A stretch of 31,901 bases of DNA from an uncultured Prevotella sp. (GCA_958369755.1 CATXJC010000022.1:1-31901), one strand, 5' to 3'; positions 8,706 through 16,713 are shown, counted from the stretch's first letter. Numbers and translations are program-made. Notes: generated from the sequence alone by a model not told the origin.

Positions 8706-8727
8706 AGCAGGAGAATGCTCTCCTGCT
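8706..8727 (-). other. Intercistronic hairpin before the helicase gene
   Basis: AGCAGGAGA (8706-8714) pairs perfectly with TCTCCTGCT (8719-8727) around a 4-base loop, in the 90-base gap between the methyltransferase stop and the helicase ATG. No T-run follows on the minus strand, so it is not a standard terminator. It could adjust mRNA stability or downstream expression. Confidence 0.6.
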
Positions 8728-8757
8728 CCCTTACCCTACTCTGATCTTGTTTCAAGA

Positions 8758-10248
8758 TTATTCCATCGGACGAATCATCGACTCGATGAAGGCGATTTCA
8801 TCAGATGAGAGTTTGTACTTGCGATAGAGCATCTCGTCGGTCCAAGGATGAGAGAAGTCTTGGAGGGGGACGAAAGAATATACTCCTCTAGCAGCATTTT
8901 GGGTATTTTTCTTGAACAACACAAAGAAGCGGAAAAACTTGGTACGCATATAAGAGATTATATTCTCTGTTTCTGCCCCCGAAGCACATGGACCTATCAT
9001 AAGATAGGTTTCTGTACAAAGAGAAAACTTTTCACCAATAAAAGGCTTACCTATTACCAAATACGGAAAATCTCCTCTTTCTCCATAAGCTTTAGCTATA
9101 AATACCTTATAAGATTCTATAGCTTTAACGTTTTGCTTGACTTGTTCTTGATTAATAAAACCATTTTCCGGATAAGCATAGACTTTTAGCAAAGAATTAT
9201 TTGCATTAGTTTTATACGGCTTTATATCACCGAATGGTTTTCTAGGACTTACTAATTGCTCAAAACTCTTTTCTTTAAATTTTCGGACTTTACGCAAGAT
9301 AGGTATAGCCTGATTAAAGCGCACAAATGAAAAAGAATTCTTCTCTAGCAATGGTCGTTTCATTTCAACAGTCTGCTTATTTCGGATATTAGTAATCTTA
9401 CAATCTCCTCTATAATCACGATTCCATTTAAAATAACATACACCTCCAGACAAATCAACTCCTGGGAAACAATCTGAAGAATTAAAATAATCCACCAGAA
9501 CTTCGATTCTATTGTCCGTCAACATATCCTCTCTAAAAACATCCAGTCCCTTTCCACCACTAAACCATCTAGAAGGAATAATCATAATTAAATAATGAGG
9601 AGCAAGTTTCTTTGATTGATTAACAAAAAGTTGATATAAAGGTGTAGCACTACTTCCTTTACCTCCACCATCATTCAGCTGATACGGCGGATTGCCGATA
9701 ATTACATCGAATTTCATATTGTTGAATAATTCTTTTGGATTGTCTGTATGAATAAACTGATAAGCATGGCTTTCCTTATCCTCGCCACGCTCGTACACTT
9801 CTCGGCTTGCGCCGCAATAGATACACTTGCCTGTAGATTCATTCCAGGTATGCGGAATCTCGTGGAAGGCGATGTTGCCGGCAGCCTCATCAAAGCGACT
9901 GATGCTATACTCGCTGCTGGCATCCTTGCTGCAATAGAGCGAACGGCGGCTAACCAGGGAAGTAAGCTCCGTTATCGCCATGCCATACACCTGATGATGC
10001 AGGATATGGTCAAGGCGCTTCTGCATATCAGGAATCTCTTCAGAGAGACCATCCAGCAGACGCTTGGTTATCTCACGAAGAAACACGCCGCTCTTGCAGA
10101 ACGGGTCGAGAAACTTCACTTTACTATCGCTCCAAATCTCCTTTGGCAAAAGATCGAGCATGCGGTTGGCTATCTCAGGAGGAGTGAACACCTCATCGTT
10201 GCTCAGATTGGCAAGGCAACTGAGCACATCGGGATTATAATTGATCAT
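8758..10248 (-). CDS. Eco57I-like N6-adenine DNA methyltransferase
   Basis: This 496-aa protein has SAM-binding motif I FLDPFCKSGVFL (46-57), preceded by DEVFTPPEIANRMLDLLP (18-35), and the catalytic motif IV DVIIGNPPYQ (181-190). Residues about 270-460 are the likely target-recognition region. The corresponding DNA (about 8880-9700) is visibly more AT-rich than the flanking motif-coding DNA. A CxxC pair (Cys142, Cys145) suggests a small metal-binding loop. Its ATG overlaps the stop of the preceding methyltransferase-like gene by 14 bases. It most likely modifies host DNA at the site cut by the helicase-nuclease and may also supply specificity. Confidence 0.85.
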   Translation of the reverse strand: MINYNPDVLSCLANLSNDEVFTPPEIANRMLDLLPKEIWSDSKVKFLDPFCKSGVFLREITKRLLDGLSEEIPDMQKRLDHILHHQVYGMAITELTSLVSRRSLYCSKDASSEYSISRFDEAAGNIAFHEIPHTWNESTGKCIYCGASREVYERGEDKESHAYQFIHTDNPKELFNNMKFDVIIGNPPYQLNDGGGKGSSATPLYQLFVNQSKKLAPHYLIMIIPSRWFSGGKGLDVFREDMLTDNRIEVLVDYFNSSDCFPGVDLSGGVCYFKWNRDYRGDCKITNIRNKQTVEMKRPLLEKNSFSFVRFNQAIPILRKVRKFKEKSFEQLVSPRKPFGDIKPYKTNANNSLLKVYAYPENGFINQEQVKQNVKAIESYKVFIAKAYGERGDFPYLVIGKPFIGEKFSLCTETYLMIGPCASGAETENIISYMRTKFFRFFVLFKKNTQNAARGVYSFVPLQDFSHPWTDEMLYRKYKLSSDEIAFIESMIRPME

Positions 10249-10942
10249 GGTCGGGAAGATTAAGATAATGAGTCAACGGATATTCCTTGATAGGCTCTGG
10301 CACGAAGGTTGGCTCGCCAGTATCGGCAAAAAGCAAACCCTCCTCCTCCGGTTTCGGCTTGTCAAACTCCACGTTTTTGAGCAAATCATCAAGACGGAAG
10401 TCACGACGCTTCACTTTGCCACCGCCCACGAAGCCCCATTCCGAGAAGACGATAGGTTTCCCAGAAGACGTTTCCATGGTGAGGGCATCACCACAAAGAA
10501 TGTTTTTGGCATAAAGAAACTGAATGCAACGCTCATAAGGGGCACTGCATTCCTGATGAAACACACGTTGATAGCGCTCCATGAAATCATCATAGAGCCT
10601 CTTCTGACAGGCAGCCACATTGTCGGGCAGCAGCTCCACGCCGTACATCGAACTGATGGCGAGGGCAGCATACAGTTCGTAGTCGTATCGGCTCTTACCA
10701 TACTGGCACTCCACCACCTCGAGTTTACGGCGCTGAATTTCGATGAGGAAATTGCCGTTGCCGCAAGCCGGTTCCAGGAATCGGGAGTCGATACGCTCCG
10801 TCTCTTCCTTCACCAGGTCGAGCATAGCATTCACCTCACGCTTGGCGGTATAAACTTCTCCATGCTCCGCCACTCGCTCACGCGAAACCACCTGTCTCTC
10901 ATTATCAGAATCTTGATTATTTATCATGTTTTGGTCGGACAT
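10235..10942 (-). CDS. Methyltransferase-like subunit lacking the NPPY motif
   Basis: This 235-aa protein has SAM-binding motif I FLEPACGNGNFL (55-66) behind a HGEVYTAKREVNAMLDLV segment (27-44), both typical of N6-adenine methylases. After ILCGDAL (about 148-154), where NPPY would follow, it instead has IVFSEWGFVGGGKVKRRDFRLDDLL, and no NPPY is present. It is therefore a catalytically odd or dead partner, or the N-terminal part of a split enzyme. It is the first gene of the operon and overlaps the complete methyltransferase by 14 bases, so a heterodimer is plausible. The first codons also contain one of three TGTCCGACCA-type motifs found near this start. Confidence 0.78.
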   Translation of the reverse strand: MSDQNMINNQDSDNERQVVSRERVAEHGEVYTAKREVNAMLDLVKEETERIDSRFLEPACGNGNFLIEIQRRKLEVVECQYGKSRYDYELYAALAISSMYGVELLPDNVAACQKRLYDDFMERYQRVFHQECSAPYERCIQFLYAKNILCGDALTMETSSGKPIVFSEWGFVGGGKVKRRDFRLDDLLKNVEFDKPKPEEEGLLFADTGEPTFVPEPIKEYPLTHYLNLPDHDQL

Positions 10943-11050
10943 TTAAAAATCAATAACACATGAAAGACTTGTTTTTCAAAGACTTATCGTATGAAGTCTT
11001 ATCTAAATATTGTGGAAAGAAAAAGGCGCACCCACATCCTATTCATTCCT

Positions 11051-11177
11051 AAACTCGGGGTTGTCCGACCAAAGATTTACCCATGCAACGAAACGAAAGG
11101 AAGGGGTACGCCTATAGCTAGGCGCATCCTCATCCTCAGAAGTTCGTTGCTATTGTCTGGTCGGACTATTTGAGTTT
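11051..11177. repeat. Nested imperfect inverted repeat in the methyltransferase leader
   Basis: Outer blocks AAACTC (11051), GTCCGACCA (11063-11071) and GCAACGAA (11085-11092) are matched in reverse by TTCGTTGC (11143-11150), TGGTCGGAC (11158-11166) and GAGTTT (11172-11177). A central hairpin CGCCTA-TAGC-TAGGCG lies at 11109-11124. The motif also occurs at the methyltransferase start (10930-10941). Short frames at 10991-11173 and 11170-11466 look spurious. The structure could be a leader RNA fold, an operator array or a small mobile-element remnant. Confidence 0.7.
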
Positions 11178-11255
11178 AGAACTTCATCGAACTAGATACG
11201 AAATCTATTTCATCCACAAAGACAGATGTCATCGCCCTGAGGCGAATCCATCCAA

Positions 11256-11331
11256 ATGCAAAGTAAATGCAAACGAGCGCAATGAAAGCAGCTTTCAAAT
11301 TGCCGAGTGCAGCTTTGCTTCTGCAAAGATA
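11256..11331 (-). promoter_or_regulatory. Conserved promoter/leader block with minus-strand -7 box
   Basis: The minus strand reads TATCTTTG at 11331-11324, a good -7 box for the restriction-like operon. It is followed by a leader containing the palindrome GAAAGC-A-GCTTTC (11284-11296). From memory, blocks of this kind (GCAAACGAGCGCAATGAAAG...) recur upstream of Bacteroidetes genes. If this is the promoter, the operon has an untranslated leader of about 375 bases. Confidence 0.6.
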
Positions 11332-11416
11332 CTGCAAAAATCAGAGATAACAAAAAGATTCGCCACCTTTTTTATATTATCCCCCATTTTTTCTTGCGAA
11401 ATCAAAATATTCATCG

Positions 11417-11424
11417 TATCTTTG
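11417..11424 (+). promoter_or_regulatory. -7 box for AAA-ATPase-like copy B
   Basis: TATCTTTG in the same sequence context as 2949-2956. It lies back to back with the minus-strand -7 box at 11324-11331. Confidence 0.75.
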
Positions 11425-11517
11425 CAGAAAGAATGTGCAGAAAGAATTTATAGAAAGAAATCGTAGAAAGATGGATTGCGCATAAAAAGCCATCCTGAAA
11501 ACATAGGAGATTAGATT

Positions 11518-13104
11518 ATGACAGAAATGAACGATAGAAGATTGCCGGTAGGTATCCAGTCTTTTGAGAAAATTAGAAAGGAAGGATACCTATATGTTGA
11601 CAAGACAGATATTATCTGGCAACTTGCCAACAGAAATAAAACGTATAATTACCTGAGCCGCCCACGCCGCTTCGGTAAGTCGATTCTCGTGGATACACTC
11701 CAGGCATACTTCGAGGGAAAGAAGGAACTCTTCGAGGGTTTGAAGATTATGCAGATGGAGACGGAATGGGTGAAGCACCCTGTTATCAGGCTCGATATGA
11801 GCCAGGCTGGCGCAGAACAGGAAAGCCTGAAAGGTTATCTGGACTATACCTTTCAAGAATATGAATCTTTATATGAGATAGAATCGAGGGATAACTCTCC
11901 CTTAGCAACTCGTCTGATAGAAATTATAAAGACTGCTTATAACAAAACGGGACAGCAGGTTGCCATTCTCATCGACGAATACGACTCTCCATTGCAGCAT
12001 TCCTGGAAGACTCCCCAGCACGAAGCATGTACCGCTATTTATAGAGAAGTATTTGCCGTATTAAAATCTCAGGATAAATACGAGAAGTTTGTCTTCATCA
12101 CCGGCATTACCAAGTTTACGCAAATCTCTCTCTTCTCTGTGCTCAATAATCTGAGCAACATCAGCTTTGAGCCGGAATATGCAGCCATCTGTGGTATTAC
12201 GAAAGAAGAGGTGCTACGTGATTTCAAGCCGGAAATCAACAAATTGGCAGAATACGAAGACTGGACATTCGATGAAGCTGTAGCACAACTGACGGCATAT
12301 TATGACGGCTATCATTTCAGTCGCCGCAATATGGTGGATGTATTCAATCCGTTCAGTCTCATCAATGCCTTGGCAGATTCTGATCTGAAGAACTACTGGG
12401 CTTCATCGGGTGCAACCTCTCTGTTGCCTAAGTTTGTGGATGACATGGAACTCAAATTGGGTAATTTTGATCCGTGCACCATTCTTCGCCAAACCATAGA
12501 GACATCGGATGTCACAGGCGGAGGAGCAGAACTGTTCCTCTATCAGTCTGGTTATCTTACCATTAAGGATTACCAGATGGGAGTTTATATTTTAGGATTT
12601 CCTAATTCTGAGGTAAGGCAAGCACTTTATGAAACAGTGTTACCGGCACTTACCTTGCGAAGTAATGGTGATATACAATCTACCCAATCTGGTCTGTTTC
12701 TTGCCCTTCAGCTTGGCAATCTTCCCGAAGCTATGAAATACCTGAAGGCGCTCATTGCGGATGTGCCCTACAGCAACAAGAAGCTTGCCAGCATGGACAT
12801 GGAGGAGCGTTACCGTCTGATTCTGAGTACAATTTTCAATGCCATCGGCTGCCGTGTGGAAGTAGAAAAGATGATTGCTACGGGCAGAATTGATATGGTG
12901 GTAGAAACCACCAACTTCATCTATGTGCTGGAGCTGAAGCTATCTAACAATGGCGGCATTTCTGCAGCCGAGAACCAGATGAAGGAAAAGAGTTACACCG
13001 AGCCCTTCAAGGCGGACAAGCGCAAGGTCATCGCCCTGGCAGTGGAACTCGATGAAACAGGCAAGGGATTGATAGATTGGAAAGAAGTGGATGAGTCTTT
13101 GTAA
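11518..13104 (+). CDS. AAA-ATPase-like / PD-(D/E)XK nuclease-like protein (DUF1703 type), copy B
   Basis: This 528-aa paralogue of the gene at 3024 has the same P-loop variant RPRRFGKSI (48-56), Walker B LIDEYDSP and a C-terminal GRIDM ... ELK nuclease-like motif. AGGAGA (11505-11510) lies 7 bases before the ATG. The first 75 or so and last 70 or so residues nearly match copy A, while residues about 77-145 and 310-400 differ. This mosaic fits recombination or gene conversion at the ends. Function is unknown. It starts a transcript divergent from the restriction-like operon and ends at a strong hairpin terminator after a run of palindromic repeats. Confidence 0.88.
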   Translation: MTEMNDRRLPVGIQSFEKIRKEGYLYVDKTDIIWQLANRNKTYNYLSRPRRFGKSILVDTLQAYFEGKKELFEGLKIMQMETEWVKHPVIRLDMSQAGAEQESLKGYLDYTFQEYESLYEIESRDNSPLATRLIEIIKTAYNKTGQQVAILIDEYDSPLQHSWKTPQHEACTAIYREVFAVLKSQDKYEKFVFITGITKFTQISLFSVLNNLSNISFEPEYAAICGITKEEVLRDFKPEINKLAEYEDWTFDEAVAQLTAYYDGYHFSRRNMVDVFNPFSLINALADSDLKNYWASSGATSLLPKFVDDMELKLGNFDPCTILRQTIETSDVTGGGAELFLYQSGYLTIKDYQMGVYILGFPNSEVRQALYETVLPALTLRSNGDIQSTQSGLFLALQLGNLPEAMKYLKALIADVPYSNKKLASMDMEERYRLILSTIFNAIGCRVEVEKMIATGRIDMVVETTNFIYVLELKLSNNGGISAAENQMKEKSYTEPFKADKRKVIALAVELDETGKGLIDWKEVDESL

Positions 13105-13129
13105 AATACAAAGCCAGCCATCTTTCGTT

Positions 13130-13304
13130 CCGACGGATTTGCAATCCATCGTCTAAAAATGCCCCAACCTCTTTAAGACCTGCGGATTTGCAATCCGCAG
13201 CAAGCAAGATTGCAAATCCTTTTTTGTCATCCAGGTGAGGCGGATTACAAATCCGCAATGCCCTAAATGGTCGAACATTTTTTATGCCGGATTGCAAATC
13301 CGGC
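13130..13304. repeat. Array of CGGATTTGCAATCCG-type palindromes
   Basis: Five related palindromes lie at 13130-13151, 13180-13200, 13208-13220, 13239-13257 and 13286-13304, each built on GGATTTGCAATCC or its complement, with unlike spacers. The reading frame across them (minus strand, rich in CNPP, DCKSA and LQIRRNE) is a known kind of false protein. The 365-base gap holds only this array and a terminator. Confidence 0.85.
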
Positions 13305-13361
13305 AGGACGCCTGACGGTGGTCCAGAAAGGTGGTCCAGAAAACAAGAAGGTGGACCATAG

Positions 13362-13405
13362 AAAAGCAGTTGTTGCCTCTTACCGCAACAACTGCTTTTT
13401 CTTTT
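13362..13405. terminator. Hairpin terminator after AAA-ATPase copy B
   Basis: AAAAGCAGTTGTTG (13362-13375) pairs with CAACAACTGCTTTT (13386-13399), then T-CTTTT follows. It is strongest on the plus strand but may also end the convergent DUF5675 transcript. Confidence 0.85.
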
Positions 13406-13469
13406 ACAATATCACCAGCTATTCTACTACAATTCTTACTGTATCATAACAAAAGCATCCTTCTCCTGC

Positions 13470-13886
13470 CTACATCTCCTTAATCTCCAACGTTACTACA
13501 TTGCCTCGCCAAACCGCCTTCTTGATGCGCTCGTAGAGGGTGGTGAAAAGCGGCTGGCTCTTCAATACATAGCCGGGGGCATGGACCTCACCCACCAGGA
13601 TGCTGCCACGGCTCATCGTAAACGGACCGTTGCCCGGCTGAATCATCGCAACCGACTTGGCGGAAGCATCATCCACCGGAACCAGATACGGCATCTTGCG
13701 GTTGAGACGCTTGCACTTGCCAATGCGCACACGATACTTTCCTGCCGGAAGACAATCAGCCTCACGCTCTACGGTGCCGCACACCTTCACCAGCTCAATC
13801 CCTTCGCCAGCAACTTCTTTCACAACTTTGAGTGTGCCCATGATGGTGCCACGCTCACGCAATAGACGATTCACATAAATTTCCAT
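13470..13886 (-). CDS. DUF5675-like protein
   Basis: This 138-aa protein begins MEIYVNRLLRERGTIMGTL. A PAGKYRVRIGKCKRLNRKMPYLVPVDD block (about 67-93) leads to IQPGNGPFTMSRGSILVGE (about 102-120). The order matches the DUF5675 pattern (PAG-Y, then H/Q-x-GN, then G-x-ILVG). Family members are small, occur often in Bacteroidetes element or phage-like loci, and have no proven function. It is the last gene of the run behind the primase-like gene, with a 68-base gap and no internal promoter, so it is probably cotranscribed. It may replace the lysozyme/amidase gene often found in related loci; that comparison is from memory. Confidence 0.65.
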   Translation of the reverse strand: MEIYVNRLLRERGTIMGTLKVVKEVAGEGIELVKVCGTVEREADCLPAGKYRVRIGKCKRLNRKMPYLVPVDDASAKSVAMIQPGNGPFTMSRGSILVGEVHAPGYVLKSQPLFTTLYERIKKAVWRGNVVTLEIKEM

Positions 13887-13954
13887 ATCTACCTAAATTA
13901 AATTAAAAAGCAAATTAAAAAACATAATAAACATAATAACAAAAAGCATAATTA

Positions 13955-15157
13955 TCAGACACTTACGCAGCCCTGAACCTTGGCTTTCGCCTCCTCCAGC
14001 GTCATCCCTTCTCTACGACGGAGCTTGAGATAATACTCACTCAAATCCTTACAACCTTCGGGCAGCTGATGGTAAACCAAACTGGGCAATGCTTGCTTCA
14101 GCTCAAAATAAAGGCTCAATCCAGCTTCGTCCTGATCAGGGAAAATGTGAAGATTTCTTCCGGCAAGAAGCCCTTGAAAGCGGCGGTCGAAGAGCGTGGC
14201 ACTGGGGATGGCTATGGCATGAATGCCAAGGGTCAATGCCGTCCAGCAATCAGAGGGACCCTCGGTGATGAGCAGCGGTTCACCAGGAGGATAATCCTTC
14301 AAACGGTCGAGCCCATATATCATGCGATGACTGCCTGGTGCAAACTTGAATCGGGGAATCTCCTTCGGCTTTACGTCATCAGGCTTTACGTCATCAGGCT
14401 TTACTTCATCAATAGATACCTTTTCCATATCGAAAGATGACTCAGACTTCGGCTTTCCCAGATAGCGGCTCTGCACGGAAACCAGTCTTCCCTCCTGGTC
14501 GAAATAGGGAAAGATGAGCGATGGTCCGTCAAACACTCCACGCCTCACTCTCGCCATGCATACGCTTTGCTCCGTGCTCACTATCTGGCAGACCTTCAAA
14601 GCCTCCGAGCTAAGCAACCGCTCCTCGAAGAGGAATCTCTGCCCCGATTCCGAAAGATGCATCTGCCGGAACATCTGCTGGTAAAACTCCACATCTACGG
14701 ATGCCTGGGCAACATAAGCCGATGATGGGCATTCTCTATTCCTTTCTCCACTACTGAAAGATTCTGCCAGATGTCTATGCGAGACATGGGTTTCTGCAAA
14801 ATGCGCTCTCAGGGAAGCCATTCTTCTGTCTGATGCCGTAACCGCCTTTTTCACATCTTTGCGATGAGTATCTCTGTGCTCATCGGCGATATACACATCA
14901 AAATGATCTGCCAGCCAGCGGCATGCCTCGCTGAATCCCAGGTTCAGTCGCTCTCTTACCAGTCCGATGGTATCGGCAGAGAATCCGCAGCTATAGCAGT
15001 GGCAGGTGTTCTTCCTTACATTGAAGGCGAGGCTCGGATGATGGTCATCATGGTGGATGCAGAGGGCTCGCTTGTTGCGGAGCCCCATGCCCAGAAGATC
15101 AGCCACCTGCAAGATGTCGAGCTCGCGAAGTTTCTGAATGTCATATTTTTGAATCAT
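13955..15157 (-). CDS. CHC2 zinc-finger / Toprim primase-like protein
   Basis: This 400-aa protein has an N-terminal CHC2-type zinc finger (Cys33-x2-His36 and Cys54-x2-Cys57) and a C-terminal Toprim domain with EGPSD (299-303) and DQDEAG (341-346). Together these define DnaG-like or element-encoded primases. At 400 aa it is shorter than chromosomal DnaG and lacks the helicase-binding tail, as expected for an element or phage primase. A VKPDD tandem repeat at about 252-264 (15-base DNA repeats near 14370-14410) forms the linker. It follows the DUF3987 ATPase after 73 bases, so the pair probably works together in initiating DNA synthesis. Confidence 0.82.
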   Translation of the reverse strand: MIQKYDIQKLRELDILQVADLLGMGLRNKRALCIHHDDHHPSLAFNVRKNTCHCYSCGFSADTIGLVRERLNLGFSEACRWLADHFDVYIADEHRDTHRKDVKKAVTASDRRMASLRAHFAETHVSHRHLAESFSSGERNRECPSSAYVAQASVDVEFYQQMFRQMHLSESGQRFLFEERLLSSEALKVCQIVSTEQSVCMARVRRGVFDGPSLIFPYFDQEGRLVSVQSRYLGKPKSESSFDMEKVSIDEVKPDDVKPDDVKPKEIPRFKFAPGSHRMIYGLDRLKDYPPGEPLLITEGPSDCWTALTLGIHAIAIPSATLFDRRFQGLLAGRNLHIFPDQDEAGLSLYFELKQALPSLVYHQLPEGCKDLSEYYLKLRRREGMTLEEAKAKVQGCVSV

Positions 15158-15230
15158 TGTTTATAATTTAATGATTAGACAATTAAATACTAATAAATAC
15201 TGACAAATGAATATATTCCCAATAATATTT

Positions 15231-16676
15231 TCACTTCTTACCAGTTTTTCTGAAGATATTCTTATCTTCACCTTTCTGATATTTCTCCACCCACCCCCAT
15301 CTGCGCCAATTACAGATAATGTTGCGGACAGGAGTTCTAAGTCCCTTCTGCTTCAGAAATTCTTCTAAAAACTTACGTGAAAACTCCACCGGCAGTTCAC
15401 TGAAATAATCTATAGTATGATAGGGTTCCCCATCTCCTTCTGCAGAAATGTCCTCAAAAGACTTTCCCCATCTTTGCAGCATATTATTAAGAATTCTATC
15501 TGCACAGGACAGATAGGTCTGCTTAACCAGACGATGGATTTCCTTTTCATCCTTCTTCCCTTCAACCTGGTAAAGCATCTGCATAAGAGCAGCTATCCGA
15601 AATGCGGAAACAGAACTTCGCTTATAGAACACATCCATAGATTTAGACATCGTGCGCACCACTTCCTTTCGGCACTCATCACACCATTTCACTACAGTCT
15701 TGTCGAGCCAACTCATATCCAGTTCAATCTCTTTATGCATAGTTCCATCACTATTGTAACACAAGGCCATCAACTTCTCCAACGTCGTTTCCAAACTGGC
15801 TTTCTGACTATCATTGAGGGCAGAAAACTGTGGCGGATTACTACCCAAATGACTATCCAAGGCACAGAATATGGTGCGGGTAACCGAGCCACCCTCTATA
15901 GCTGCCTTATTCATATATCGTGACACAGCACTTCGGGTTCCACAAAACACGAAAGAAAGCAAAGCATCTACCACCGCACTATAACTGGATTCGCTTACGT
16001 AATCCTGTCCATAGACACTACCTAAATCATAAGCAGTCTTGATAATCTGCGAAAGGTCAGAAAACTGCCGTTTTGCCGATTGTACTATGGCTGAGATTTC
16101 ATCGGCAAACTCAAAGTGCGTCTTTGGTACCCCGAAAAGCTTTACGGAAGCATCACATCGTTTGATAAACATCGTAACGGACACCGTCTCCGGAAAAATG
16201 GTGACATCCGTCTTTGGTTCAGGCGGCAGTTTGCCATCCTTTTTACCCTGTCTGCGCTTCATCGCTGCATACTCCTGTTCCTTGGCTCTCATCTCTCGGT
16301 CTCGTTCTATGAAAGGACGCATCAAGGTTCGCATGATGTATCTGGCAAATGACTTTCCGCTCGACTGCTCACCCTCTACAATGACCTGCAAGACAATGGC
16401 AGAGCGTTCACCATCATTGTCATATACATATTGCAGGCGTACCCGGGTGAGATACACGCTGAGCATACTCGCAGCCACCACAAGCACCGGAAATTTGAGT
16501 TCGGCAGGAGCTGTCTGCATCCACTCTCTGATGCCTGAAGGATAATCCTTGTCTGCAATGAGCGAGTGAATAGGCATCGTAACCACATTGTTGATTCCGC
16601 CCTTGGTTGCCTGGGGCTTTGCCGCTGGATTTATCTGAGATGCCTCCTGCGGAATTTGAGATTTTTTCTCTGTCAT
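15231..16676 (-). CDS. DUF3987-type P-loop ATPase (helicase-like)
   Basis: This 481-aa protein has Walker A GEQSSGKS (102-109) and Walker B HFEFADE (187-193), followed by a conserved region with CGTRSAVSRY (about 247-256) and a winged-helix-like C-terminus (VRNIICNWRRWGWVEKY). DUF3987 proteins are common beside primases and VirE-like genes in Bacteroidetes mobile elements and are thought to act as replicative helicases; that role is inferred. Residues 1-30 are low-complexity. The ATG lies 30 bases from a TACTTTTG -7 box and behind an operator-like dyad. It heads the transcript that continues into the primase-like and DUF5675 genes. Confidence 0.75.
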   Translation of the reverse strand: MTEKKSQIPQEASQINPAAKPQATKGGINNVVTMPIHSLIADKDYPSGIREWMQTAPAELKFPVLVVAASMLSVYLTRVRLQYVYDNDGERSAIVLQVIVEGEQSSGKSFARYIMRTLMRPFIERDREMRAKEQEYAAMKRRQGKKDGKLPPEPKTDVTIFPETVSVTMFIKRCDASVKLFGVPKTHFEFADEISAIVQSAKRQFSDLSQIIKTAYDLGSVYGQDYVSESSYSAVVDALLSFVFCGTRSAVSRYMNKAAIEGGSVTRTIFCALDSHLGSNPPQFSALNDSQKASLETTLEKLMALCYNSDGTMHKEIELDMSWLDKTVVKWCDECRKEVVRTMSKSMDVFYKRSSVSAFRIAALMQMLYQVEGKKDEKEIHRLVKQTYLSCADRILNNMLQRWGKSFEDISAEGDGEPYHTIDYFSELPVEFSRKFLEEFLKQKGLRTPVRNIICNWRRWGWVEKYQKGEDKNIFRKTGKK

Positions 16677-16705
16677 AACTCGTTAATACGTTGTTATTTC
16701 TGCCG

Positions 16706-16713
16706 CAAAAGTA
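16706..16713 (-). promoter_or_regulatory. -7 box for the DUF3987-primase operon
   Basis: The minus strand reads TACTTTTG, fitting TAnnTTTG. The same octamer serves the 18932 gene (19017-19024), so the two minus-strand transcripts of the module may share regulation. Confidence 0.55.

Larger units (their letters stand above)
11354..13111 (+). repeat. Direct repeat copy B (AAA-ATPase gene plus promoter)
   Basis: This is the second copy of the 2886-4623 segment, in the same orientation and about 8.5 kb away. The leader of copy B carries extra AGAAAG-type units between promoter and start codon (11425-11470), so that spacer has expanded by short-repeat slippage. Confidence 0.9.

Noticed and set aside
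11170..11466. 98-aa frame before AAA-ATPase copy B
   Set aside because: It runs across a recurrent promoter/leader block and the -7 box of copy B and has no domain.
13028..13297. 89-aa minus-strand frame with CNPP and DCKSA repeats
   Set aside because: It is only the translation of the GGATTTGCAATCC palindromes and the opposite strand of a real gene end.
14372..14415. Repeat-driven frameshift in the primase-like gene
   Set aside because: The 15-base repeats keep the frame and simply encode repeated VKPDD; the Toprim motifs downstream are intact.
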